Below, one piece after another: positions 35,274 through 44,522 of a DNA stretch of 64,000 nucleotides (positions are counted from its first letter, which is position 1; the number at the start of each line of letters is the position of its first letter). The notes under the pieces were generated by a model. The model ran no database searches. It saw nothing but the letters and a program-made list of their open reading frames with translations, and was not told the DNA's origin. Origin of the DNA: JBHJHP01 sp042219855 (lineage in GTDB: Bacteria; Bacteroidota; Bacteroidia; Bacteroidales; UBA5342); the NCBI RefSeq assembly GCF_042219855.1, contig NZ_JBHJHP010000003.1:310001-374000 (forward strand), read 5' to 3'. A program made the position numbers and the translations under genes.

Positions 35274-36863
35274 TTATTTGTACAGGTTGCTGATATACCC
35301 GGGTGTAAAATCCCGTCCCGTGGCATCTTTTATGATGTCTCTCCAGCATCTTGAATCACCAAACCTGAATATATTCTCAGTCATCCACCGGCCGTAATCA
35401 TCACGCTGCTTAACATTTTCAAGTAGCATACTGCCAATGGCTGCAGCGTAAATATAGGCCTGATAAATACCTGAATTGTGAATAATATGTGTATCCTGAA
35501 TCCAGAGTGGCACTTTGTCAATATCCGGTTGATCATAGAAAAAATACTTTTTCTTTAGTGCCCAGAACAGTTTATTTATATCCTGATCCGGATTTTGAAT
35601 GATCTCTTTTTCAAGTTCCGCACGAACCAGCAGATCCCTTGTCATAAAAAGCATAAACGGTATCTTCAGGTGGCGGAAGATGTTGGGTTCCTCAGCAGAC
35701 ATTCCCAACCGTTCACCCAGTTCCGGATCGGTAATAAACAGGGATTGAAATACAAAACCAGTTGCTTCATTCATAGCAAGATTTGGTTCGCGCAACATAA
35801 AAGGAATATTCGCATCTACACTTCTAAAATAAAACGCATGTCCTGTTTCATGCAAAAGATTAACCATGTCCCAGTAGTAAGGTTTAAAGTAACCATAAAT
35901 GCGCACATCCTGTCTGTTGTCCATATTAATCACAAAACTACCTCTTGCTTTGTCTTCTCTGTACCAAATGTCGCTGGTACTGTAAATATTGTCTGCATTG
36001 AAACCTTTTTCCTTAAAATAGTTTATAAGAGTGTTTTTAATGGAATCTTTACTCATATTAATTTTAAACTCCAACGGATATGCATAGTTGTGCACCTGAA
36101 GGTAAAAGTCGGAGTATGTAATTTCTTCCGGTTTTTTTCCTTTTTTATTCAGAATAATGCTGTCTATAGTGTGTTTAAAAGCAAGGTAATCCTCCCGGGT
36201 GAGGCTGTCAATGTCTGAAATTATTTGCTCCTGTTCTTCACTGGAAAGTTCATTTTTGTCGAGCCAGTAACTCCAGTAGTTTTTAAAGCCAGCCTTTTTA
36301 GCTGCAGCATTTTTTTCGCGGATTATTGTTTTATAGTCCTCAATAAGTTCATTCCTGCGTTTATCGTATGTCAGCATCGAATCAGTGCCCAGATATTGAA
36401 TGTCTTCATCGCCTGGTTTGCTTCTCTGCAGATCGTAGAATTTATTGGCCAGTTGAGCCTGTTTATCGTTAAGTGTATAAAAATCAAGTCTGGCCCATGC
36501 ATACTGCTCATACAGTTTTCCAAGTTCACGCTTCAGTTCCGGATCTTCAATGAGTCCGGAATTTTGAAGTCTGTGTAGAAAATCGTATTCAGAAATATTG
36601 TTGTACACTGCTCTTATGTTTAGCTCTGCTTCGGTTCTGTTATTAAAGATTTTATGTATGCTGTCAGCTTTGTAATAGTAGTTTTCCGGGTACTTATTGC
36701 GTGTGTAATTTTCCCATAGTACCCGTGAATTTTCCCTGTGCAACTGTTCAAGTCCCTTTTCATGTGTTGATATAAAGTGTCTTAACAGGTATTCAGCTTT
36801 CTTTTGATCTGAACAACCGGATAAAACCAGCAGAAGAATTAATATAGGGATAGTTCTTTTCAT
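35274..36863 (-). CDS. Zinc metallopeptidase lipoprotein (M2/M3-like gluzincin)
   Basis: The 529-residue product has a lipoprotein signal (VLSGC, Cys17) and a mostly helical fold with the HExxH zinc site HETGH (His338-His342) followed by a candidate third ligand, Glu366 in NEATG, 24 residues later, as in the M2 (ACE-like) and M3 gluzincins. It should hydrolyse short peptides in the periplasm. The gene shares a transcript with a LytS kinase, which suggests a link between peptide turnover and signalling. The start has a candidate -7 box (36896-36903) about 33 bases upstream. M2 is favoured, but I cannot separate M2 from M3 by eye. Confidence 0.78.
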   Translation of the reverse strand: MKRTIPILILLLVLSGCSDQKKAEYLLRHFISTHEKGLEQLHRENSRVLWENYTRNKYPENYYYKADSIHKIFNNRTEAELNIRAVYNNISEYDFLHRLQNSGLIEDPELKRELGKLYEQYAWARLDFYTLNDKQAQLANKFYDLQRSKPGDEDIQYLGTDSMLTYDKRRNELIEDYKTIIREKNAAAKKAGFKNYWSYWLDKNELSSEEQEQIISDIDSLTREDYLAFKHTIDSIILNKKGKKPEEITYSDFYLQVHNYAYPLEFKINMSKDSIKNTLINYFKEKGFNADNIYSTSDIWYREDKARGSFVINMDNRQDVRIYGYFKPYYWDMVNLLHETGHAFYFRSVDANIPFMLREPNLAMNEATGFVFQSLFITDPELGERLGMSAEEPNIFRHLKIPFMLFMTRDLLVRAELEKEIIQNPDQDINKLFWALKKKYFFYDQPDIDKVPLWIQDTHIIHNSGIYQAYIYAAAIGSMLLENVKQRDDYGRWMTENIFRFGDSRCWRDIIKDATGRDFTPGYISNLYK

Positions 36864-36888
36864 ACTAAAAGCATGGTGGCTAAATATT

Positions 36889-36909
36889 CCGGTATCAAAA
36901 ATACCGAAT
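36889..36909 (-). promoter_or_regulatory. Candidate promoter box inside a small inverted repeat
   Basis: On the minus strand, TATTTTTG (36896-36903) fits the -7 consensus before the peptidase-kinase operon. It is covered by the inverted repeat CGGTAT-CAAAA-ATACCG, so a regulator bound there would block the promoter. Pattern match only. Confidence 0.4.
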
Positions 36910-37281
36910 ATTATGGCTGCTTGTTACATTAAAGATATAAATCTAAAGTGATGGCTTGTAAAACGTGTTAATTTTCAGTCAACTGTAACGTTTTGTTTGT
37001 GCTGAACGTATAGTATACATGCAATCAGTCTGTTATGAGGTGACAGTAACAGGGGATATAAGCAAACGAATTTTACACGGCATACAATGCAGTTCACCCG
37101 CCGGAAATGGTCGTTAATTGATAAATATGGGTAAGAACTCTGTAATCAATAAATTTGTAACTTTACAACTGATACCTGAAAAATTGAGTAGAATGAACCT
37201 ACTGTACTCAGATATTTTACGTGGAAATCACAGGGGAAATACTGCATCTTTTTGTTTATTCATCCATTATTATTTTTTATT
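36910..37281. other. Divergent promoter region of the kinase and regulator units
   Basis: No gene is supported between the peptidase start and the regulator start at 37282. On the plus strand TAAATTTG at 37150-37157 matches the -7 box without a clear -33 element. The remaining bases show no strong dyad. Confidence 0.5.
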
Positions 37282-38007
37282 ATGAAAAACAAATGCATTA
37301 TAGTCGATGACGAACCATTGGCGCAGGCGCTGATGAAAGATCATGTATCAAAACTGGAAGACTTTGAACTTGTTGCTGTTTGCAGTAACGCCATGGAAGC
37401 CATGACTGCACTCCATAACAATAAAGTGGACCTGATGTTTCTCGATATTCATATGCCGCAAATCAGCGGAATAGAGTTTTTGAAAATTCTCAAGAATCCA
37501 CCGAAAGTTATTTTTACAACGGCTTACAGAGAGCATGCCCTGGAAGGTTTTGAGCTGGATGTAGTGGATTATTTACTGAAGCCTATCACTTTTGAGCGAT
37601 TTTTGAAATCTGTAAATAAATTTTATCAGACCAAAAGTGATACCATCCAGGTTAATGAAGGAATAAAAGGACCCGATGATGCCTATATCTATGTAAAAGA
37701 GAATAAAATGGTTAAGAAGATACAGCTGAAAGATATATTGTATATCGAAGGCTACAGCGAATATGTACGGATTTACATGCCGGATAAAAGAATTATAACC
37801 AAAGCCAGTCTGACAGAACTTGAAAATAAGCTGCCGGCAGAAGACTTTTTAAGGATACATAAGTCATATATTGTATCTGTTCCTCATATTACGGCTTTCA
37901 GTGCCAGCATTATTGAGATAAAGGAGAAAGAACTGCCGATAGGAAGGAATTATAAAAATTCGGTGATGAAAGCGCTGAATTATAATGGCTCCGTTAATGT
38001 GACCTGA
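37282..38007 (+). CDS. LytTR-type response regulator
   Basis: The 241-residue protein has a receiver domain (about 1-120; IVDDE, phosphoacceptor in DLMFLDIHMPQISG, FTTAYREHALEGF, DYLLKPI) and a LytTR DNA-binding domain (about 140-235; YIEGYSEYVRIYM, then FLRIHKSYIVSVPHI). It is the probable partner of the LytS kinase encoded on the opposite strand at 34200. ATG 37282 was chosen; the longer frame begins at TTG 37252. It ends 1 base before the convergent methyltransferase stop. Confidence 0.9.
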   Translation: MKNKCIIVDDEPLAQALMKDHVSKLEDFELVAVCSNAMEAMTALHNNKVDLMFLDIHMPQISGIEFLKILKNPPKVIFTTAYREHALEGFELDVVDYLLKPITFERFLKSVNKFYQTKSDTIQVNEGIKGPDDAYIYVKENKMVKKIQLKDILYIEGYSEYVRIYMPDKRIITKASLTELENKLPAEDFLRIHKSYIVSVPHITAFSASIIEIKEKELPIGRNYKNSVMKALNYNGSVNVT

Positions 38008-38008
38008 G

Positions 38009-38581
38009 TCAGCGTTTGTGTGCAATTGTAGCGTAGAACCAATCACCTAAAACCATTATTTCCTTGGAGCTTACGGCTTCTGTGTTAATATATTCATTCA
38101 GTTTTTCGGGTTCAATACGAATTTCAGCGGGTGGACCAGAAGGTGTTTCGGTAACCTGCCATTCCACGATGACCACCCGGCCTCCCGGTTTGGTAATTCG
38201 TAGCATTTCATTAATGAATCCTGCAGCATCCGGTACTTCATGAACAACAAAGGAACAAAATGTATAGTCAAATGAAGCGTCAGGTAATGGAATTACCATC
38301 GGATCCATCCTTACAATGTCAATGTTGCTTATTTTCTCATCAATCAAACGGCCGTTGACAAAGTTTAGCATCTCAGCTGAGATGTCTGCTGCAGCAACTT
38401 TATTGGGCTTTACATAATTTGCTGCCGGAATGCTGAAGAAGCCCGTTCCGCATCCGATATCCGCAACCGTGTATTCTGGTTTAAGGCCTGTTTTTAGCAA
38501 AGTCTCTTTCGGAGGAACCGCTTTATAGCGGTCCTCCGATTCAAGCTTCAAAAGTTTTTTTGGATCAAATACGTTTGACAT
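38009..38581 (-). CDS. Class I SAM-dependent methyltransferase
   Basis: The 190-residue protein has the Rossmann methyltransferase motifs: VADIGCGTGFFS (SAM site), then AADISAEML, LPDASFDYTFCSFVVHEV and KPGGRVVIVEW. The target is unknown; the closest general look is that of methylase-11 enzymes such as UbiE-like and arsenite methyltransferases. ATG 38581 was chosen because it lies 4 bases after the DUF2892 stop; the frame opens at 38617 only inside that gene. Confidence 0.82.
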   Translation of the reverse strand: MSNVFDPKKLLKLESEDRYKAVPPKETLLKTGLKPEYTVADIGCGTGFFSIPAANYVKPNKVAAADISAEMLNFVNGRLIDEKISNIDIVRMDPMVIPLPDASFDYTFCSFVVHEVPDAAGFINEMLRITKPGGRVVIVEWQVTETPSGPPAEIRIEPEKLNEYINTEAVSSKEIMVLGDWFYATIAHKR

Positions 38582-38585
38582 TCCT

Positions 38586-38792
38586 TTACGCTTTCTTTTT
38601 TTGTGTACTGATTCCAAAAGGTAAATAGAGCGGGCAGGTTCCTACAAGACTGGTAAGCAGAAATATAACGCCTACAGCAAGCAGTACAATTCCCAAGGTA
38701 CCTGTAATTACATTTGTAAAATAAAGTACACCAATAGTCAAGGCTATAAGAACTCTTAAAACCTTATCTGTGGCACCCATGTTCTTTTTCAT
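38586..38792 (-). CDS. DUF2892 (YgaP-like) small membrane protein
   Basis: This 68-residue protein has two membrane helices (about 11-27 and 32-51), starts MKKNMGATDKVLRVLIA and has GTCPLYLPFGIST near the end, which is the DUF2892 pattern. It sits 4 bases ahead of the methyltransferase, so the two form an operon. DUF2892 proteins are often beside rhodanese or redox genes, but the function is unknown. ATG 38792 was chosen over the frame start at 38840 because it gives the family's normal N-terminus. Confidence 0.8.
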   Translation of the reverse strand: MKKNMGATDKVLRVLIALTIGVLYFTNVITGTLGIVLLAVGVIFLLTSLVGTCPLYLPFGISTQKKKA

Positions 38793-39032
38793 GACTTTAC
38801 GATTTTGATGAATAATACGTATAACAAATGGGTATGCCATTAGTTTAATCTGCGTTTTTACAACGGGAACGGCATATTCTTAAAAAAAGATAAACAACCG
38901 GGGTTTAAAAGCAGATGTTATTGACCCTGTGGAGTTTATCGTTTGTGCGTAGCATCATGCCGTCTGCTGAAAATAAGCGTAACCGTATGGGAATGCTTTA
39001 TACATTTGAATCAGAATTTTAAATTAAATGCC

Positions 39033-39488
39033 ATGAAAACAAAACTTATAATGTTAGTAGGAGTGCTTTGTCTGGCTGTTGCAGCACAGGCCACTGAAAA
39101 GAAAATGTTGAAGGGACAAACATTCACTTCAATGGGAGATTATCAGGTGTTTAAAGATCTGGATAAATCAACAGATGCTTACAAAATATTTGTGATCAAA
39201 TATGAAAATACGGATGAAACATTCGTTGTAAGAGTATGTGAAGGTGATAAGTGCCATAACTATGTGGTATATGGTAAGGACCTTGAGTTACAGTACAAGG
39301 CAAAAAAGAACAATGTGTTCGGACTGACAAAAATGGATAAGGAATTCAGAAATCTGGATAAGGACCTTGTTGCAAAGCGAATTGACAGGGAACAAATGTT
39401 CAGGCAAAAGGTAATCTCAACAACGGCAAAATCAGAAAAAGAATACCTAGGTTTGATTGCCTGTTATCTGCCGCAATTGGTAAAATAA
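39033..39488 (+). CDS. Small secreted protein of unknown function
   Basis: I do not recognise this family. The 151-residue product has a clear signal peptide (MKTKLIMLVGVLCLAVAAQA) and a compact mature part of about 130 residues rich in Lys and Asp, with three cysteines (CEGDKC and near the end ACY). It is flanked by a good terminator and has no operon partner. The start was set at ATG 39033, where the signal peptide begins; the frame itself opens 90 bases earlier. Confidence 0.65.
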   Translation: MKTKLIMLVGVLCLAVAAQATEKKMLKGQTFTSMGDYQVFKDLDKSTDAYKIFVIKYENTDETFVVRVCEGDKCHNYVVYGKDLELQYKAKKNNVFGLTKMDKEFRNLDKDLVAKRIDREQMFRQKVISTTAKSEKEYLGLIACYLPQLVK

Positions 39489-39543
39489 AGGTTTTAGACA
39501 GCACGGTTTTATCTCATGTTGTCACACTTGCGATTAAAAAATA

Positions 39544-39577
39544 AAAATGCCCGGCTGATCTCAGCCGGGCATTTTTA
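39544..39577. terminator. Bidirectional terminator
   Basis: AAAAATGCCCGGCTGA pairs with TCAGCCGGGCATTTTT around two central bases, giving a nearly perfect 16-bp stem with A- and T-tracts on each side. It lies between the small secreted protein and the convergent DUF4395 gene. Confidence 0.9.
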
Positions 39578-39593
39578 AATATTTGGTTTAAAC

Positions 39594-40019
39594 TTATCTT
39601 TTTCGTAAAAAAGGATAGAGTTTACATGCAACACAATAGGAAAATGCAGATTCAAGAAGTGCAAAGAATACCAGGATGCCTGCAAAATAACAACCTATCG
39701 TACTAAAGCCTGTAACTGCGCAAAACAGAACTGCTCCTGAAATAAAGGTTCCAACCTGGGCTGCAAAGATCTTGGGGCCTGCATTAATCATTTTCGGTTT
39801 GATCTGAAAATTACTTAATATGTATTTACTGGTCCTTGCTACAGGACTGTAAGCCGGTTCCCAGAATCCCCGTACCAGAAAATCCAGAAAAATAAACGCA
39901 ATAACAACAGGACTTCCTGTTGCAAAGAACAGTGCGAATAAAACGATAATAATCGATGAATTTAACCGGGCAACATGATTATCCACACTTTTAAATGTTA
40001 TCGGACATAACTTCTCCAT
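39594..40019 (-). CDS. DUF4395 family membrane protein
   Basis: The 141-residue protein matches the DUF4395 pattern: CPITFKSVDNHVARLNS at the start, three or four membrane helices, and VACKLYPF near the end. The cysteines in CPI and VACKL are typical, and some members are fused to or found beside thioredoxin-like genes. The function is unknown. Its promoter was not recognised. Confidence 0.85.
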   Translation of the reverse strand: MEKLCPITFKSVDNHVARLNSSIIIVLFALFFATGSPVVIAFIFLDFLVRGFWEPAYSPVARTSKYILSNFQIKPKMINAGPKIFAAQVGTFISGAVLFCAVTGFSTIGCYFAGILVFFALLESAFSYCVACKLYPFLRKR

Positions 40020-40087
40020 CTTACTTCTTATTTCAATTTGATTTAAATAACAATAAGAAGTGCTAAATGTTCTGATTTTATTAAAAA

Positions 40088-40507
40088 TTAGTAACGTTCA
40101 GTTTCTGAAAAGAAGAATGCAGCTTCAATTAAAGCATTTTCATCACTGTCGGAACCATGTACGGCATTGTGAGACATGGATTCTGCAAACAACTTCCTGA
40201 TGGTTCCTTCTTCGGCTTCGTCGGGATTTGTGGCACCTATTAATTTGCGAAACTCTGCTACCGCATTATCATGTTCCAGAAGTGCTGCCACGATGGGGCC
40301 CGATGACATAAAATCTGTAAGTGTCTCATAAAAAGGCTTGCCTTTATGTACGGCATAGAATTGTTCCGCGCGTGCTTTGGAAAGGCGCGTAAATTTCATT
40401 GCCTTAATTTTAAACCCATGTTCATTAATAATACCTAATATCGGGCCAATATGGTTTTTTTCGACTGCCCTTGGCTTAATCATTGTTAATGTTAAATTTC
40501 CTGCCAT
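40088..40507 (-). CDS. ndk: Nucleoside diphosphate kinase
   Basis: The 139-residue protein has the NDK signatures LTMIKPRAV and the active-site motif HNAVHGSDS, where His117 is phosphorylated. It moves the gamma-phosphate between nucleoside di- and triphosphates to balance the NTP pools in the cytosol. ATG 40507 was chosen because the family begins at about this residue; a longer frame upstream has no support. Length is normal. Confidence 0.95.
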   Translation of the reverse strand: MAGNLTLTMIKPRAVEKNHIGPILGIINEHGFKIKAMKFTRLSKARAEQFYAVHKGKPFYETLTDFMSSGPIVAALLEHDNAVAEFRKLIGATNPDEAEEGTIRKLFAESMSHNAVHGSDSDENALIEAAFFFSETERY

Positions 40508-40707
40508 AGTAAAAATTGTAAAGATTAAGGTTAAACATATACATACAATCATTTTAATAACCCAAAACTGTATGATAAAGTTTGAAAATCATAAAATTAT
40601 ATTTATTTTTTTATCAGCCGTCAGGAAATAACGTTTTTTTCTTACATCTACAAACATATATTCTTAAATGTTTAGCTTTTTTTCATTTTCAGTACGCTGA
40701 TTATTAT

Positions 40708-40715
40708 TATTTTTG
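40708..40715 (+). promoter_or_regulatory. Candidate -7 box of the S46 peptidase gene
   Basis: TATTTTTG fits TAnnTTTG, 30 bases before the ATG at 40746. No clear -33 element was found. Confidence 0.38.
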
Positions 40716-40745
40716 CCGACTTTGAAGAAATACACAAACACACAA

Positions 40746-42896
40746 ATGAAAAAGTTTTTATTCACACTGTTAGCACTATTAGTTACCTGCGGTAATCTGG
40801 TTAAGGCAGATGAGGGCATGTGGATGTTGCCCTACATTAAAGATCTTAATATTAAAACCATGCAGGAGATGGGTCTTAAGCTTGACGCGGATAAGATCTA
40901 TAGTATTAATCATTCCAGTATAAAGGATGCCGTAGTTATTTTTGGTCGGGGTTGTACCGGTGAAATCATCTCAGATCAGGGATTGATTCTGACCAATCAC
41001 CATTGTGGCTATTCTTCTATTCAGAGCCATAGTTCTGTGGAACACAACTATCTGGAGAATGGGTTTTGGGCAGAACAGTTGTCTGATGAAATTCCAACCC
41101 CCGGACTTTCGGTAAAGTTTCTGAACAGAATTGAGGATGTCACAGACCGTGTTCTTGATGCCGTTAATCCTGATATGCAGGAAGAAAAAAGAGAGCATAA
41201 AATTGATTCCGTTTTGATCGCTATTGCCGGTGAAGTACCGGATACACTGGGATATGTTCCCGTAGTCAAGCCTTTTTATTCCGGTAACAGCTTTTATCTT
41301 TATGTTTACCAGGAATATCCCGACGTGCGATTTGTGGGTGCACCGCCTTCTTCCATTGGTAAATTCGGCGCCGACACCGACAACTGGATGTGGCCACGGC
41401 ACACCGGAGATTTCAGCATGTTTCGCGTATATTCCGATTCACTGGGTAATCCCGCAGAATATTCCGAGCATAATATTCCGATGAAGCCCAAATACCATCT
41501 CCCGGTCTCATTAAAAGGAAATCAACCCGGTGATTTTGCTATGATCCTTGGTTTTCCGGGAAGTACGGATCGTTATCTTACTTCATGGGGGATAGAAGAG
41601 CGTATGGATATCATAAATATGGCCAGAATACAGGTTAGGGAGATCAAACAGAAAATATGGCTTAAGGATATGCAGGCCAGTGAAAAGGTTCGGATTCAAT
41701 ATGCTACCAAGTATGCTCACAGTTCCAACTATTATAAAAACAGCATAGGAATGAATATGGGATTGAATAATCTCCATGTGCTGCAGAAAAAAAGAGAACT
41801 CGAAAATAAATTTACATTCTGGGTTAACCGTAACGAAGAGCGAAAGGAAAAATATGGTGAAGCTCTGCCATTGCTGGAGGAAGCCTATACCCGGAGAGCA
41901 CCCCAGAACAAAGCCAGGAATTATCTTCGTGAATCATTGATATCCGGTACGGAAATCTATTTGTTTGCCTACAGGGCAAAACGGCTTGCAGATGTCATGC
42001 TGAGTGGTAACGATGAACTTCTGAAGATCACAGTGGAGCGCATGCGTGAAGACGGTGAGGCATTTTTTAAGGATTATAATCCCTCAACGGATCAAAAGGT
42101 ACTGGAAGCCATGCTTAAGGTTTATGCTCAGGAAATTTCCAATAGCTATTATCCTTCGGTATACCGCGAAATAAAATCAAAGTACAAAGGTAACTATGCA
42201 AAATATGCGGCTAAGCTGTTCCGTAAATCAATATTTGCAGACAAGGATCGGTACATGGCCTTTCTGAATAAGCCAAGTCTTAAATTGCTTAAGAAAGACA
42301 TGGCGTTCAGTGGTGGTGTATCAGTAATGAATGAATACCGTTTACTGGTAGATCTGATGAGGCAGCAGGATTTTAATATCGAAAAAGGGAAACGTCTTTT
42401 TGAGGCCGGATTGCATGCGATGGAACCGAATAAGGTATTTTATCCCGATGCTAATTTCACCATGCGTTTAACTTATGGTCAGGTTGAAGACTATATGGCA
42501 CGTGATGCGGTTCACTATTTATATTATACCACCCTGGAAGGTGTAATGGAGAAAGAAGATCCGGACAACTGGGAATTTGTGGTCCCGCAAAAACTGAAAG
42601 AATTGTATTTAACCCGTGACTATGGCAGATACGCCGATAAGGATGGAACCATGCACGTTAATTTCCTGACCAATAATGATATTACAGGGGGAAATTCAGG
42701 AAGTCCGGTTATCAACGCTGACGGTGAATTGTTTGGTCTGGCATTCGATGGTAACTGGGAAGCAATGAGTGGTGATATCGCCTTCGAACCTGAACTGCAA
42801 CGTACGATTAATGTGGATATTCGGTATGTATTATTCATAATTGATAAATACGCCGGTGCTGAACGGTTGATTAACGAAATGACAATTGTACAATAA
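40746..42896 (+). CDS. S46 family dipeptidyl-peptidase (DPP7/DPP11-like)
   Basis: This 716-residue protein has a signal peptide (MKKFLFTLLALLVTCG...) and the S46 chymotrypsin-like fold with a helical cap. The catalytic histidine is in LILTNHHCGYSS (His85 or His86), and the catalytic serine is Ser653 in GGNSGSPVIN. Length and motif positions match the DPP7/DPP11 enzymes of Porphyromonas. After the serine the sequence reads LAFDGNWEAMSG. As I recall, DPP7-type enzymes (hydrophobic P1) have Gly and DPP11-type enzymes (acidic P1) Arg at the third position of FDx, so Gly669 favours DPP7-like specificity; this is inference. It trims dipeptides from oligopeptides in the periplasm. Confidence 0.9.
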   Translation: MKKFLFTLLALLVTCGNLVKADEGMWMLPYIKDLNIKTMQEMGLKLDADKIYSINHSSIKDAVVIFGRGCTGEIISDQGLILTNHHCGYSSIQSHSSVEHNYLENGFWAEQLSDEIPTPGLSVKFLNRIEDVTDRVLDAVNPDMQEEKREHKIDSVLIAIAGEVPDTLGYVPVVKPFYSGNSFYLYVYQEYPDVRFVGAPPSSIGKFGADTDNWMWPRHTGDFSMFRVYSDSLGNPAEYSEHNIPMKPKYHLPVSLKGNQPGDFAMILGFPGSTDRYLTSWGIEERMDIINMARIQVREIKQKIWLKDMQASEKVRIQYATKYAHSSNYYKNSIGMNMGLNNLHVLQKKRELENKFTFWVNRNEERKEKYGEALPLLEEAYTRRAPQNKARNYLRESLISGTEIYLFAYRAKRLADVMLSGNDELLKITVERMREDGEAFFKDYNPSTDQKVLEAMLKVYAQEISNSYYPSVYREIKSKYKGNYAKYAAKLFRKSIFADKDRYMAFLNKPSLKLLKKDMAFSGGVSVMNEYRLLVDLMRQQDFNIEKGKRLFEAGLHAMEPNKVFYPDANFTMRLTYGQVEDYMARDAVHYLYYTTLEGVMEKEDPDNWEFVVPQKLKELYLTRDYGRYADKDGTMHVNFLTNNDITGGNSGSPVINADGELFGLAFDGNWEAMSGDIAFEPELQRTINVDIRYVLFIIDKYAGAERLINEMTIVQ

Positions 42897-42918
42897 TAAC
42901 GCTTGAATGATATAACTG

Positions 42919-42954
42919 AAAGTGCTGCAACTTTGATGTGGCACTTTTTGTTTT
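42919..42954 (+). terminator. Terminator after the S46 peptidase gene
   Basis: AAAGTGC pairs with GCACTTT across a 15-base loop, followed by TTG and TTTT. It lies 22 bases after the stop codon. Confidence 0.72.
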
Positions 42955-42972
42955 GTCAGAGCTGAACAGCTA

Positions 42973-44511
42973 TCATTCAGGAAGGGAGTAATGTATCCCT
43001 GCTCCCGGACCTAGAGGTAATCCGGCCAGAAGCCATACAACGAGTAAAATGATCCAGGCCAGCATAAAAATCACGGAGTAGGGAACCATGGTTGCAATTA
43101 TTGTTCCTATTCCGGCTTTTGGATCATACTTCTGCACAAAGGCTATTATCAGAGCAAAGAAACTCATCATGGGTGATATTACATTTGTGACGCTGTCACC
43201 AATGCGATAAACCACCTGCGACAGCTCCGGTGAATATCCCATAAGCATGAACATCGGGATAAAAATGGGTGCCAGGATGGCCCACTTGGCTGAGGCACTT
43301 CCCATCAACATATTAATGGCAGCCGAAAGCAGAATGAAAAGAATCATTAAGGGAATAAGTCCAATGTTTGCCGACATCAGAACATCAGCTCCTTTAATGG
43401 CCAGAATAAGTCCAAGGTTACTCCATTTGAAAAAGGCAACAAACTGGGCGGCAAAAAATACCAGCACAAGATAAGTAGCCAGGGTTTTCATGGATTTGGC
43501 CATACCATCCATTACATCTGCATCGTTTCTGAACTTTTTAGTTACAAATCCATACGCCAACCCCATCGATCCTGCCGTAATAAAAAGCATGGCAACCACT
43601 CCTTTAATAAGAGGAGAACTAAGGATTCCTCCGTCTTTACCTCTGAAAAATCCCTGGACGGGAATTATACCGATAAGCGTGATCACCACAATTGCAGCAA
43701 GCGTTATAAGAGCTGCCCGGATGCCTTTCTTTTCTATTGGAGTTAACCTGTTGAATGATTGTTCTGATTCATCAACCTCACCGGTAAATTTTCCAAGTCT
43801 TGGTTCTACAATTTTGTCTGTAACAAATGTTCCTGTAAACGCAATGACAAATGTGGAGACAAACATGAAATAATAATTTGCAGTGGCATTGACGGTATAA
43901 GCCGGATCAAGTATTCTGGCCGCTTCCTGAGACAGGCCAGCGAGCAGGGGGTCAACAGTTCCGATCACAAGGTTTGCACTGAAACCGCCGGAAACACCGG
44001 CAAAAGCTGCTGCCATACCTGCAATCGGGTGACGTCCCACAGCATAGAAAATAACACCGGCAAGAGGTATTAAAAGTACGTAACCCACATCTGAAGCCAG
44101 GTTTGACATGATTCCGCTGAAGACCAGGACAAACGTAAGCAGGTGTTTGGGAGAATTCAGAACCAGCATACGGATAAGGGCATTGATAAGACCACTCTGT
44201 TCTGCAATGCCAATTCCCAGCATGGCTACCAAAACAATTCCCAGTGGGGCAAAACCGGTGAAATTATCTACCATTTCCAGTAATATTCTGTGTATCCCGT
44301 CGTGAGAAAGCAGATTAACCGTATGGATGGTTTCACCAGTTCCCGGATGTACAGCCTGCCAGTTAAGCAAATAACCCAGAGTTGAAAAGAGCAAGGCTGC
44401 CAGGGCAAACAGTGCAAATAATGTAGCAGGATGAGGCAGAGCATTTCCGGCTTTTTCTGTCCAGTTTAATATACGTTTAAAAAATCCTGCTTTTTTCTTT
44501 ACCCTGACCAT
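42973..44511 (-). CDS. AbgT family transporter
   Basis: The 512-residue protein has about a dozen membrane helices and AbgT signatures: LFALFALAALLFSTLGY near the start, VLVAMLGIGIAEQSGLI, SGIMSNLASDVGYVLLIPLAG and MGSASAKWAILAPIFIPMFML. AbgT proteins move p-aminobenzoyl-glutamate or export antimetabolites such as sulfonamides in exchange for protons. The cargo here is not known. It follows the antiporter gene by 11 bases on the same strand, so the two are probably co-expressed. Confidence 0.9.
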   Translation of the reverse strand: MVRVKKKAGFFKRILNWTEKAGNALPHPATLFALFALAALLFSTLGYLLNWQAVHPGTGETIHTVNLLSHDGIHRILLEMVDNFTGFAPLGIVLVAMLGIGIAEQSGLINALIRMLVLNSPKHLLTFVLVFSGIMSNLASDVGYVLLIPLAGVIFYAVGRHPIAGMAAAFAGVSGGFSANLVIGTVDPLLAGLSQEAARILDPAYTVNATANYYFMFVSTFVIAFTGTFVTDKIVEPRLGKFTGEVDESEQSFNRLTPIEKKGIRAALITLAAIVVITLIGIIPVQGFFRGKDGGILSSPLIKGVVAMLFITAGSMGLAYGFVTKKFRNDADVMDGMAKSMKTLATYLVLVFFAAQFVAFFKWSNLGLILAIKGADVLMSANIGLIPLMILFILLSAAINMLMGSASAKWAILAPIFIPMFMLMGYSPELSQVVYRIGDSVTNVISPMMSFFALIIAFVQKYDPKAGIGTIIATMVPYSVIFMLAWIILLVVWLLAGLPLGPGAGIHYSLPE

Positions 44512-44522
44512 TCATTCTGTGT

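Noticed and set aside
35595..36578. 207- and 117-codon plus-strand frames inside the peptidase gene
   Set aside because: Antisense to the HETGH peptidase frame, with no own motifs or start signals.
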